From Cordia subcordata (Eukaryota; Streptophyta; Magnoliopsida; Boraginales; Cordiaceae): DNA of 64,000 bases. Shown piece after piece: positions 1-9,860 of this stretch (the stretch's first letter is position 1; each line of letters starts with the position of its first letter). Under the pieces are notes generated by a model. The model was given only the letters and a program-made list of their open reading frames with translations. It searched no databases and was not told the DNA's origin. Both the position numbers and the translations under genes were made by a program. The stretch covers positions 14,307,001 through 14,371,000 of the forward strand of contig JAPTOF010000007.1 in NCBI GenBank assembly GCA_028554755.1, written 5' to 3'.

Positions 1-2
1 AT

Positions 3-757
3 ATAAAGGCAAATTGTCCTAAGCTTTCAAAGAAGAAGGAAGGAAAGGCGCTCAAGGCCACATGGGACTTCTCCGAAACCGAAGAAGATGAGGAAGAGCA
101 TCATGAGGTAGCCAATTTTTGCCTCATGGCCAATGAGGATGAGGTACTATCTTCACCATCTTTATCTATTTATTATTCATCTAGTGAAGAGGAGGAAGAG
201 GAATATAGTTTTGATAAACTAAAAGAAGCATTTGCTAAATTACATGATGATCTATCCTTAGCTTTGGCAAAAACAAGCAAATGCATAAAAGTTTGAAACT
301 TGTTCAAAATGAAAAGAAATTTTAGAAAAGAAAAATGCTTCTCTTATTGAAAAATTAGACATCTCAGAAAAGAAAATGATTCATATGTCAAGATTTTGTA
401 AAGATTGAAAAAGAAGTAAAAGATTTAAAAAAGAAAAATGAAGATTTAAATGGAATTGTTCAAAAGTTTACAAATGGGAAAGAAAATTTTGAAAAACTTC
501 TTGGAAGTCAAAAAATGTCTTTTGATAAGAGTGGTATTGGATACAAACCTAGTATTAATCAAAAGTATTTCAAAACCTATTTTGTCAAGGCTTCTACCTC
601 TACATCCCTCTCTTCACTGAAGACAAATGTTATTTGTACCTATTGTGAAAAGAAAGGACATGTATCTACTCATTGTTATTACAAGAAAATTCGTGATAGA
701 GGATTACATGTTCCATATTGGCAAAGACCAAAATGGGTGGTCAAAAACAAAAATTAA
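3..757 (+). pseudogene. gag remnant with CCHC zinc knuckle
   Basis: Frame 3 from the window start encodes an acidic, SIRE-gag-like stretch (residues such as ALKATWDFSETEEDEEEHH, then a Glu-rich patch) up to a TGA at 294-296. The downstream part continues in frame 2, with an ORF at 515-757 ending in TAA. It holds a zinc knuckle of form C-x2-C-x4-H-x4-C (CTYCEKKGHVSTHC, about 635-676) followed by basic residues. Gag forms the virus-like particle and the knuckle binds element RNA. The frame change between the two parts, plus the stops, shows the gene is broken. The start is outside the window. Confidence 0.8.
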
Positions 758-812
758 ACTAACGCCAAGGACCCAAGGTGTTAGGGACCCCAAAATAAAG
801 AATTGCATTTGA

Positions 813-3800
813 ATTTCATGTGTGTAGGTATGCAATAAAAGAAATTCAAGCAAAATAAAATGGATCTTGGATAGTGGTTGTTCCAAGCACATGACGGGGA
901 ACTCTTCACTTTTCTACAAACTAAAAAGGGCAAAAGGAGGACATGTTACCTTTGGGGACAATAGCAAAGGGAAAATTATTGGAAAAGGAAGCATTGGTAA
1001 TGAAAATTCTCTTGCTATACACAATGTTCTATTAGTAAAAGGTCTAAAATTTAATCTACTTAGCATTAGTCAATTATGTGACAAAGGGCACAAAGTCATA
1101 TTTCAATCCTCTAAATGTCTTGTGTATGAATGTGAAAATGAAACTGTATTATTTGTAGCTAAGAGAAATGAAAATGTTTACATTGTTGAAATTGATCAAC
1201 TTATATGTCAACATGTTAAGTGGTTATCTGTTGTGCATGAAAATACTTGGTTATGGCATAGAAGATTAGGACATGCTAGCATGAGCTTATTGAATGATTT
1301 ATCAAAGCATGATCTAGTTAGAGACCTACCAAAACTAAAATTTGAAAAAGATAAAATCTGTGATGCTTGCCAACTAGGAAAACAACATAAAACATCCTTC
1401 AAATCCCTAAATAAGGTTTCAACAAATAGAGCATTACAACTACTACATATGGATTTGTTTGGACCCATTGATGTGGCAAGCTTAGAAGGATCTAGGTATA
1501 CATTTGTTGTAGTTGATGATTACACTAGATTTACATGGGTCATGTTTCTTACACATAAAAATGATGCCTTCAATGAATTTGCAAGATTGTGTAGAAAAGT
1601 GCAAAATGAGAAAGGCTATTTTATAACTTGCATCCGTAGTGATAATGGTACCAAATATGTGAATACTTCTTTCATGAACTTTTGTGATGAACATGGCATT
1701 GAGCATAACTTTTCGGCCCCTCGTACTCCTCAACAAAATGGGGTAGTAGAGAGGAAGAATCGTACATTACAAGAAATGGCAACGACTATGCTAAAAGAAC
1801 ACAACTTGCCAACATATTTTTGGAGTGAAGCCATAAATGCTGCATGCTATGTGCAAAATAGAGTATTGATTAGACCTATTTTAAACAAAACTCCATATGA
1901 ACTATGGTATGACAAAACACCTAAAGTATCATACTTCAAGGTATTTGGTTGTAAATGTTTTATTCTAAACACTAAGGACCACTTAAGAAAGTTTGATTCT
2001 AAATCCGATGAAGGAATATTCTTAGGATATTCCACAAAGAGCAAAGCATATAGGGTATATAATAAGAGAACTCTTGCTGTGGAAGAATCAATACATGTTA
2101 TATTTGATGAGACTAATCCATTTGAGCCGAGAAAGGAAATTGATGATGTAGGTTATCTTTTGGAAAAGACAACGCTTGAAGATCCAACTCCAAAAGACAA
2201 AGAAACGAAACAAGAAGAAGAACTTCAAGAAAGGAGGTCTCAAGAAAATGAAGAAATCAAACATTGCTCAACCAAAGATGATGAAACAAAAGAACCTCAT
2301 GAAGATCTACCAAAGAGTTGGAAGTTTGTGAGAAACCATCCTCAAGATCTTATTCTCGGTAATCCAAATGAAGGTGTAAGAACTAGGCATAATATTAGCA
2401 CTTTTTGTGAGCATCATGCATTTATTTCTCATATTGAACCCAAAAATGTAAAAGAAGCTCTACTAGATGAAAATTGGATAATAGCAATGCAAGAAGAACT
2501 CAATCAATTTGAGAGAAATAAAGTTTGGAAGCTAGTTGAAAGACCTAAAGATAGACCGGTAATTGGAACCAAATGGGTATTCAGAAACAAACTAGATGAA
2601 GCCGGAATAGTGACTAGGAATAAGCCTAGACTAGTTGCACAAGAATACAATCAAGAAGAAGGAATTGATTATGATGAAACTTATGCGCCTGTAGCTAGAC
2701 TTGAATCCATTCGTATGTTACTTGCATTTGCATGTCACATGGACTTTAAACTTTATTAAATGGATGTGAAGAGTGCATTTTTAAATGGATTCATTGAAGA
2801 AGAAGTTTATGTTGAACAACCCCCCGGGTTTGAAGATTCATGTTTTCCTAATCATGTTTTTAAATTAGAAAAGGCTTTATATGGCTTAAAGCAAGCTCCT
2901 AGAGCTTGGTATGAAAGACTTAGTGGATTTTTGGTTGAAAACAATTTCGAAAGAGGGAAACTTGATTCAACCCTTTTTATCAAAAGAAAAGACAATGACA
3001 TTCTACTTGTCAAAATCTATGTAGATGATATAATTTTTTGTGCTACTAATGTTTCCTTGTGTGAGAATTTTTCAAAGTGCATGCACAAGGAGTTCGAGAT
3101 GAGCATGATAGGAGAATTGACTTTCTTTCTCGGACTCTAAATCAAACAAGCAAAAGAGGGGATCTTCGTAAATCAAGCCAAATACACCAAGGAAATTATC
3201 AAGAAATTTGGACTTGAAGATGCAAAGGAAATTGGAACTCCCATAAGTCCCTCAACAAAGCTAGATAAAGATGAGAAAGGTAAATCAGTAGACGAGAAGA
3301 AATATAGAGGTATGATCGGTAGCCTATTATATTTAACTGTCTCTAGACCTGATATCATGTTCTCGGTGTGCTTATGTGCTAGATTTCAATCCAATCCTAA
3401 GGAAATTTACTTAGCAGCTGTAAAAAGAATAATTAGATATCTTAAGGGAACAGTTAATTTAGGGCTTTGGTATGCTAAAGGAACGTCGTTTGATCTATGT
3501 GGTTTTTCTGATGCAGACTATGCTGGTTGCAAAATAGATCGTAAGAGCACTAGTGGAACATGCCAATTCTTAGGACATTCCTTAGTATCTTGGTCTTGTA
3601 GGAAACAAAATAGCGTTGCCATTTCTACCACCGAAGCTGAATATATTGCAGCTGGTAGTTGTGTGGCACAAATATTGTGGATGAAACAAAATTTACTTGA
3701 TTATGGATTGAAGTATGATCATATTTCTATATATTGTGATAATACTAGTGCAATTAATCTTACTAAGAACCCAATTCAACACTCAAGAACTAAGTATATT

Positions 3801-3962
3801 GAGATTAGGCACCATTTCATTAGAGATCATGTATAAAAAGGTGATATAATTCTTGAATTTGTTGATACTTTACATCAAGTTGCTGATATTTTTACTAAAC
3901 CATTGAATGAAGATCAATTTTGTAAGATTAGGAGAGAGATTGGAATGATAAAATGTGGTTAA
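813..3962 (+). pseudogene. copia pol polyprotein (PR-INT-RT-RNase H), three in-frame stops
   Basis: One frame runs from after the TGA at 810-812 to the TAA at 3960-3962. In order: aspartic protease motif LDSGCSKHMTG (867-899); GAG-pre-integrase zinc region (WHRRLGH ... CDACQLGK, about 1250-1380); DD35E integrase core (first Asp in HMDLFGP about 1452, second in SDNG about 1641, Glu in VVERKNRT about 1749); reverse transcriptase (WKLVERPKDR onward) with catalytic YVDD near 3020; RNase H with DADYAG, TTEAEY and CDNTSA (about 3500-3760). In-frame TAA codons at 2757-2759, 3138-3140 and 3834-3836 cut it, each at a position normally or often glutamine in copia pol. No frameshift is needed, so the copy is fairly young apart from the nonsense changes. 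Confidence 0.93.
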
Positions 3963-4344
3963 ATGGCATATATATGTGTTTATGTGGCTTGAGTATAGAA
4001 AATAAGCAATTTATACACTTTCTGACCAAGCCGGTCGACCGACTGATGCCTTAGGCGTCCGGCTGAAAGGATTTTTTTTAATGAGCTCTCTGATCCGGCC
4101 GGTCGACCCCCCGCGACCAGTCGGTCGACTGACTGAACGCGGACAAGGTTAAAAATTGGGGGTTTTCACCCCAATTTCACCACATTCTCTCAATTTCTTT
4201 TTAACCCTAACCAAAATTCGCTTACCCCTATCTCAAAATCTTCAATTTTCAACCGTTTTCTTCCAAATTTCTTCCTAAAATTGGCTTGCCCACTTCAAAA
4301 AACAAAGATTTTACCGATTATTTTTACAAAAACAACGCAAAATC
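3963..4344 (+). other. spacer between pol and the extra ORF, with GC-rich GTCGAC motifs
   Basis: About 380 non-coding bases. Positions 4022-4140 form a GC-rich island in AT-rich surroundings with repeated CCGGTCGAC and GTCGACCGACTGA words. The same words recur in the 3' LTR at about 6535-6710. The remainder is a pyrimidine-rich leader before the ATG at 4345. Confidence 0.6.
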
Positions 4345-5733
4345 ATGGTGAATCTTAGAGGAAAAAGTCAAGCACGTGGGAGAAAAGGAAAAAGCGCAAG
4401 AACTCAATCTCCTCCACCACCACCACCTCCGGCATCCAAGATTCAAGTGAAGCAATCAATTCTCTACGGTAAATATATCGTGGACTCTGACTTTGCTGGC
4501 ACTGATATCTTGCCACTATTTGATAGATGGAATGCCTTTATTCATTTGCATTGTGATGTACAAGATGTGTTAGTGATTGAGTTCTATGAAAATCTCGAGA
4601 TACATTGTAGAAGCCCAAGACTAGAATTAGCTTCAACAATTTGTGGGATAAAATTTGTACTTAACGAGGCCATCTTGCATAATATATTTCATATACCTAT
4701 TGAAGGGGAAGGTCATTATAATAGTCAAGGATGGCCAGAAGGAATTAAGGGAACTGCCATCCCTGGTGACGTCATAAGTTTCATGTGGGAGAAAGTAGGG
4801 CCTAAAGACCCAAATTTGATTCTTTCATTATTAAGAGATGTTGATGTTAATACAAGGATTGCTCTTAAAATCATGAGTGAAGTGATTCTTCCTAGGAATA
4901 TCAATGATGGGAAAATTCCAATCATGGATGCTTATATCCTTTATAGCCTTAGGAAGAAAAAGGAGATAGCCTTGCCTTTCCTTATCCTTCAGCATATGTT
5001 GCATATTAGTGGAAAGGATGGAGGAAAAACGACCACTCCTGGTTATGGTATGGCCTTAATGCACATTTTCTCGTATTTCAACATAACCTCAAATGCTCCA
5101 TATAAGATGTTTGCTTGGAATTTTGACATGCTATATATGAATTTCATGGGTATTTATTGGTACAATATGGAGCCTATAAATAGAGAAACTTTCAAAAATT
5201 TGCCCCAAAGCACTTAAGCTGCAATTAGAAATAGAACTAAGAAGGGGACTGCTTTCACCGACCCTGTTTTTGGCACCACAGCAGAAAAACTTGATGACAT
5301 AGTTGGTGGGGTAGATATCAACCTTGAAGAAGATGAAGGGCTAGAAATTGGGGGAAATCCTAACATAGGCATACCAGGAACCATACCCATGGTTGTTAGT
5401 TCCTCTGAAGAAAAGGAAAATAATGAGGAAGCTACTCTTAGGCAAGTGATGAGAGAATCTAGGGAGCAAGAGCATATTGATGAGCTACGCCGAAAAGAAA
5501 TGCGTTAGGGTGCTGGTTCTAGCTCTATGGGACAACAGGAAGACCTTTCTTTGATGGCTCAGATTCTGTCCCAATTACAGGCCTTAAACACTGGTATGGG
5601 TGAAATGAGGGCCACAATGACAAGCCAATGGGACGAGCTCACTGCTTGGAGGCAACATATTGATTCAGAAGTAGCTACTATGAAGACAGACATGAGAAAC
5701 TACTTCAAGGATCATCATGATCGCGCACCTTGA
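4345..5733 (+). pseudogene. extra ORF of the SIRE element, plant-transposon-protein-like
   Basis: A single frame of about 463 codons from ATG 4345 to TGA 5731-5733, interrupted by TAA at 5215-5217 and TAG at 5506-5508. The first 290 residues open with a basic stretch and a run of seven prolines, followed by a globular region (for example IVDSDFAG, LVIEFYENL, SPRLELAS, LRDVDVNTR). That pattern resembles the putative plant transposon protein domain (PF20167) often seen in plant retroelements; I assign it by pattern only. The C-terminal part (5509-5733) is Gln/Met-rich and probably coiled coil. It sits where other SIRE elements have an env-like ORF, but I see no signal peptide or membrane segment. 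Function unknown. Confidence 0.65.
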
Positions 5734-6050
5734 TTTTCCTCTTTCCACTTAAAAACAGTTTTTAGTTGATCTTTAAATTAACTCTTTTATACATTTCTTT
5801 TCCTGCCTTTATATTGATTTTGATGATGCCAAAGGGGGAGAATTAAGTTATGATGATATATGGATGATGAAGTTATGATGTGGTATTGGTATTTATGCTT
5901 GGATGATATATGGTTATCTATTCACATTAGTTTAAATTTGATAATCAAAGCATTTTCTCAAAAAGGAAATTTTTAAAGAAATGCATATATTAAGGGGGAG
6001 TATTTTTATCTCAAATCTTAAAAATTTGTCATCATCAAAAAGGGGGAGAT
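5734..6050 (+). other. 3' non-coding region with three polypurine tracts
   Basis: Three near-identical AAGGGGGAG tracts occur at 5831-5840, 5991-6000 and 6039-6049. The last directly abuts TGTTAG at 6051 and is the likely primer for plus-strand DNA synthesis. Between them lie ATGATGATATATGG-type short repeats. No ORF of note. Confidence 0.75.
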
Positions 6051-7376
6051 TGTTAGCTAAATATTCATTATTGATTTTGATGATGAAAATATATATATGA
6101 GTTATTTAACTAAATAGCTTCTTGTGAAAATGAGATGTCATCAATATGAAGCTTGGAAAGATATGAATATGTGCAAAAAGGTTATTTGAAGAAGAGAAAA
6201 GATGAGAAGGCATAAGGAAGAGAAGAAAAGACATAAGGGGTACCGGATTTATTTTTCTTCTTGCTCTTTTTGTGAAATGCCTATATATTGTGTGGACTTG
6301 GCTCAAAATATTTTTCTTTGTCATTGAAAAAAAAAAAATTTTCAAGTCTTACAATTTTGAAAATAACATATGCACAAATGTATTTGAATGCACACATTGA
6401 GATAAAATAAGTTTTTGGGGTGCTTTTATTCACAACATGCATTTACATAGTTATTCAAAATAACTTGGAGTTGTGAAAATGCACTTGAATTTGTTTTTCT
6501 GCAAAATCTGGCTTTACTTCACATTCTGAAGTGGCCGGACTCCCCAGCCGGTCGACCGGCTGACTTGGGTGGTCGCCCGGCCTAATCAGAGAGGTGAAGG
6601 GAAAAGCAAGACCCCCTAGCCGGTCGACCAGCTAAGGCGCCCGGCCTAGTCAGAGAAGGAGAAGGGCAAGCCGGACGACCAAGCCGGTTGACCGGCTGAA
6701 CGGGGGCTGTAATAAATGCACTAGCCGTTTATTACCGTTCTGGCCGAAAATCTTCATCCTTCTTCTCCTACCAAATCCCTAACCCCCAAATCTCTTTAAA
6801 TACTCATTCAAATACACTTTCTAAACATCAATTGAAGTGTGCAAAAGTGTTTATCATCATTCAATCCATCTTTGAGCCATTCTTGCAATATATTTGAGCT
6901 TTCAAGAGCTTGTTCTTTCTCTTCTTGAGGAAAATTTTAGATTCAATCTCTTTTCAATCCTGAGCATATACACACTTTGAGAGCTTTAATCATTGTGAGA
7001 TGTATCCATTTAAGCTTGTAAAGTGTGAGGAAATCCTATAGAGAGAATCTCTTGGGTTCTTTGAAGTAAGACTTCAAAGAGGTTGTAAAGAACTTGGTTT
7101 GTGCTTCACCAAGTTTTCAAGAAGCATTTTAGTGGAAATCTTTGAAGTCCTAAGGGGAGATTCCTTGGGCGGTGGACGTAGGCTTGGTCGAACCACCTTA
7201 AAATCGTTTGTCTCTCTTCTCCTTGCATCTCTATTTTTATTGTTCTTACCTTGCTTATCTTGTGTTTGATATATTGCTTGTTAGAAGTTGTAAATTTTCT
7301 GAAAATTTTAAAAAACAAAAATTAGTATTAATATCTTAATTCACCCCTCCCCTCTCTTAAGATATTTGCACCCACA
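6051..7376 (+). repeat. 3' LTR of the SIRE-type element
   Basis: Starts TGTTAGC right after the polypurine tract and ends at a CA near 7374-7378, about 1.33 kb. It includes a GC-rich GTCGAC island (about 6535-6710), a possible TATA context near 6795 (TTTAAATACTC) and a pyrimidine-rich stretch near the end. The exact 3' boundary is uncertain by a few bases, because the 5' LTR is not available to align and no target duplication can be paired. Confidence 0.75.
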
Positions 7377-7504
7377 CATTTATATGTTGTGCCTTTGAAC
7401 CTGCGATATAAATATAAATTTACTAAATTATTATATGCAACAAAAAATATACATGCAAGACAAACTACATAAAGAATGCAAGTGAATTAGGGAAAAAATA
7501 GAAC

Positions 7505-8430
7505 AAACATACCACGACATCAAAAAGAGATCCAAGCCAAGTAAGAAATGGAAATGTGATACGCCTATACCATGCCTTATAATCTAGAGATGGCTCATCA
7601 GATGCCAAGATACCATCCACAATATTGTTATGACATTGATCCTATATGTCTATATAGCTTTGATGACATTCTTTCTAGTCAATTGTCCTATTTCTTAAAT
7701 CAATCTTATGGAATTCTTTGGAATACATACATGGTGGAGGTATATCTTGTTGCCATCCAAATTGCCTCAACATTTGAGCTAGGTAGTGAAGCTTCACTAT
7801 ATGAAAACATATCAATGGCAAAGAGCATGGCAAATAGCATGTCCAGTGGTACAATACTGTGGAAGCATGGTCAACAACTCCTCTGTGTAGGGCTGCCACA
7901 AAATTGATCGGGAGCCAATTGATCGAGCTAAAATCTATACTGGGATAAAGCATGTTGCTGTAAGACCTCATTCGGGGCACCCTCCGACAACGCAACGAAT
8001 CGCTCACACAAAGTACTTAACCAAAGACGCCCTTCATCTAACTCTTTTCCTTGAGGTGTAAATCTAACAAATTTTGGCATACTCGTCCATTTAACTCCCG
8101 CAGGAAGACCTATGCTAATGACAGGCTGACCATCAATACGTAATCCAAATAGCACCTCTACATCTTGGAGAGTGATAGTGCACTCACTGTAGGATAAATG
8201 GAATTTATATGTCTCTAGTCTCCATCTTTCTACAAATGCTGTGATAAGATACCAATCCATCTGAATAAAACCAATTCGCGAAACTCTCAAAAATTCGGTT
8301 CGCTGCAGAAATGTCTTAGTCTATTATCTAATTGTATCGTACGATACATACTTGCCTTAACTCGAGGACACTTAAAGGCAGACAATAGTAGATCCTGGAT
8401 CATCAATAACATATTATAAGTGTTGTATTT
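7505..8430 (-). pseudogene. plant mobile domain (PMD) protein remnant
   Basis: The frame at 7928-8290 encodes a typical PMD segment (FIQMDWYLITAFVERWR, then CTITLQDVEVLFGLRIDG), as in MAIN/MAIL1 and the long form of PP7. After a frameshift the similarity continues at 7675-7905 (HYLAQMLRQFGWQQDIPP) and then down to about 7510 (WYRRITFPFLTWLG), with a further stop or shift near 7650. Upstream, PMD-like sequence may extend to about 8430. MAIN-type proteins are nuclear and act in silencing of transposons and some genes; for this transposon-borne version no function can be stated. Confidence 0.7.
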
Positions 8431-8829
8431 TCTTGATTATGTTTAAAATATAAACATATGTAGAGAAAAATTACATTAACCTACTCAATTGCATCCTACG
8501 TAGCTAGAGCACGCCAAATAAATGCTAACCGATGTGTATCCTGCAATGTTAGTATCGATCTAGCGATAGGCCCCCCTCCATATTTCCTAACCTGGGGCAT
8601 TTTTTTGTTAAAAAATATTATAACATAGTTAATGTGATTGATAATGTTTAAATGACATATAAATATATATGATTACATACAATTAGAAGCAACATAAGTA
8701 TTCAACAAGTACAAATAGATGTATTGCACAAATCATAATAGAATATTTAGTCATTTCTCAACAAATGTTTTCTCTCTTTCTCTGTTACATGTACTTTAAA
8801 TCAAAATACAATATGCTGACAATTTATGT

Positions 8830-9860
8830 ACTAGAACCAACTCCTTGTTGAGATAAAGATGTGGATCCCCTCAGTTGGACATCTCCTCCTATTATGCCCT
8901 GGCTGTCCACATAGCCCACAACGAATCTGATTACTCCCTTCAGTAAGATCCATTTCATTATGAAGTCATTGCGCGTTCGGTCTCCCTTTCTGTCGTTTTA
9001 GGTGCTTTGGTGCTTTTACTTGAATATCAATGGCTGGCCAGTAATCTTCGTGCACAGGAGGCATTAACTGATGTGAGTAGCAATGGGCGTAGTTATCAAT
9101 TTTATACCATTTGTCAACAAACTGTTCATAATCCAAGTAAATATGGCCACAAACCTTCAACGCATAGGAACATGGAATGTGATAACATTGCCATTTGCCA
9201 TATGTGCATTCATATGCCTTAATTTGACAAGGTGTCTATTTCCACCTCTTGTCCCAATTGCTTTAATCGTCACCTCAAAATTCGGTCAGCATAGCTGATA
9301 ACAGTAACAATATGCTCCCTGCTATTTGACTCCATTTGTTTAGAATTTTGTTTGCATAAGGGGTGAACTCATCAAGGGCCTCAATACCATCCCTTGCCAC
9401 TCGTTTTCGCTACTCAAAGTATTTAATGCAACGACAAAGCAAGGCGCAAACCATTGATGTAATAGGCAAACCGCGTATTCCTGTCAACACAACGTTGAAG
9501 CACTCATTCATGTTTGTTGTTGATTGTCCAAAGCGTATATTACTATCATGCACCAATGTCCACTTTTCTTTTGGAATATCATCGAAGAAAGTTATAGCAT
9601 CAGGCTTGAGTAAGTTTGTTTGCGTCATGTATCTCTCATATTTTCTATCTTGCAACTATAAATCAGCCAATATAACCAACTTTTTCAGGCGAAGACTCTT
9701 GTGCGCCCATCTGAAATTGCTTGTTACATGTAGCAAGCAATATCGATGGTAGTTTTCTAACCACCCTACTTGTTGACTTCTCACAGCAGCTAATATACTT
9801 GGAATATCATCAAAGAAGTTAAATTGCTCGCTATGAAAAATCTCATTTAATCATCATGGA
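8830..9860 (-). pseudogene. MuDR-type transposase, C-terminal part, degraded
   Basis: Reading on the minus strand: RYCLLHVTSNF (about 9700), then WTLVHDSNIRFGQSTTNMNE (in the ORF 9410-9655), a SWIM zinc-finger region (about 9150-9225), the DYEQFVDKWYKIDNYAHCYS block (8966-9160), and a CCHC knuckle CGLCGQPGHNRRRC (8879-8920). This is the order in MULE transposases. The SWIM finger has Tyr at the second Cys and at the final His position, so it is probably non-functional. Frames change and stops occur between blocks. The catalytic DDE part upstream is missing or unrecognisable beyond about 9860. Confidence 0.78.

Larger units (their letters stand above)
1..7376 (+). mobile_element. SIRE-type Ty1/copia LTR retrotransposon, 5' end outside window
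   Basis: Order seen: gag remnant with a CCHC knuckle, then protease, integrase, reverse transcriptase and RNase H in one frame (copia order), a spacer, an additional long ORF, several polypurine tracts, and a terminal sequence starting TGTTAG that I read as the 3' LTR. The size of that LTR, the extra ORF between pol and the LTR, and the AAAGGGGGAGA-type tracts are typical of the SIRE/Maximus lineage. The 5' LTR and start of gag lie outside the window, so the two LTRs cannot be compared. Every coding part is interrupted, so this copy cannot act by itself. Confidence 0.9.
7377..9860 (-). mobile_element. Mutator-like element remnant with transposase and PMD gene
   Basis: On the minus strand a MULE transposase C-terminal half is followed downstream by a plant mobile domain ORF. 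Both are broken. PMD sequences occur in plant transposons and in the host MAIN/MAIL proteins; the transposase next door says this copy is transposon-borne. I found no terminal inverted repeats. The SIRE element abuts its downstream side. Outer limits are approximate. Confidence 0.65.

Noticed and set aside
7572..7907. 111-codon + strand ORF
   Set aside because: Antisense to PMD motifs read on the minus strand.
9363..9752. 129-codon + strand ORF
   Set aside because: Antisense to MULE transposase motifs.
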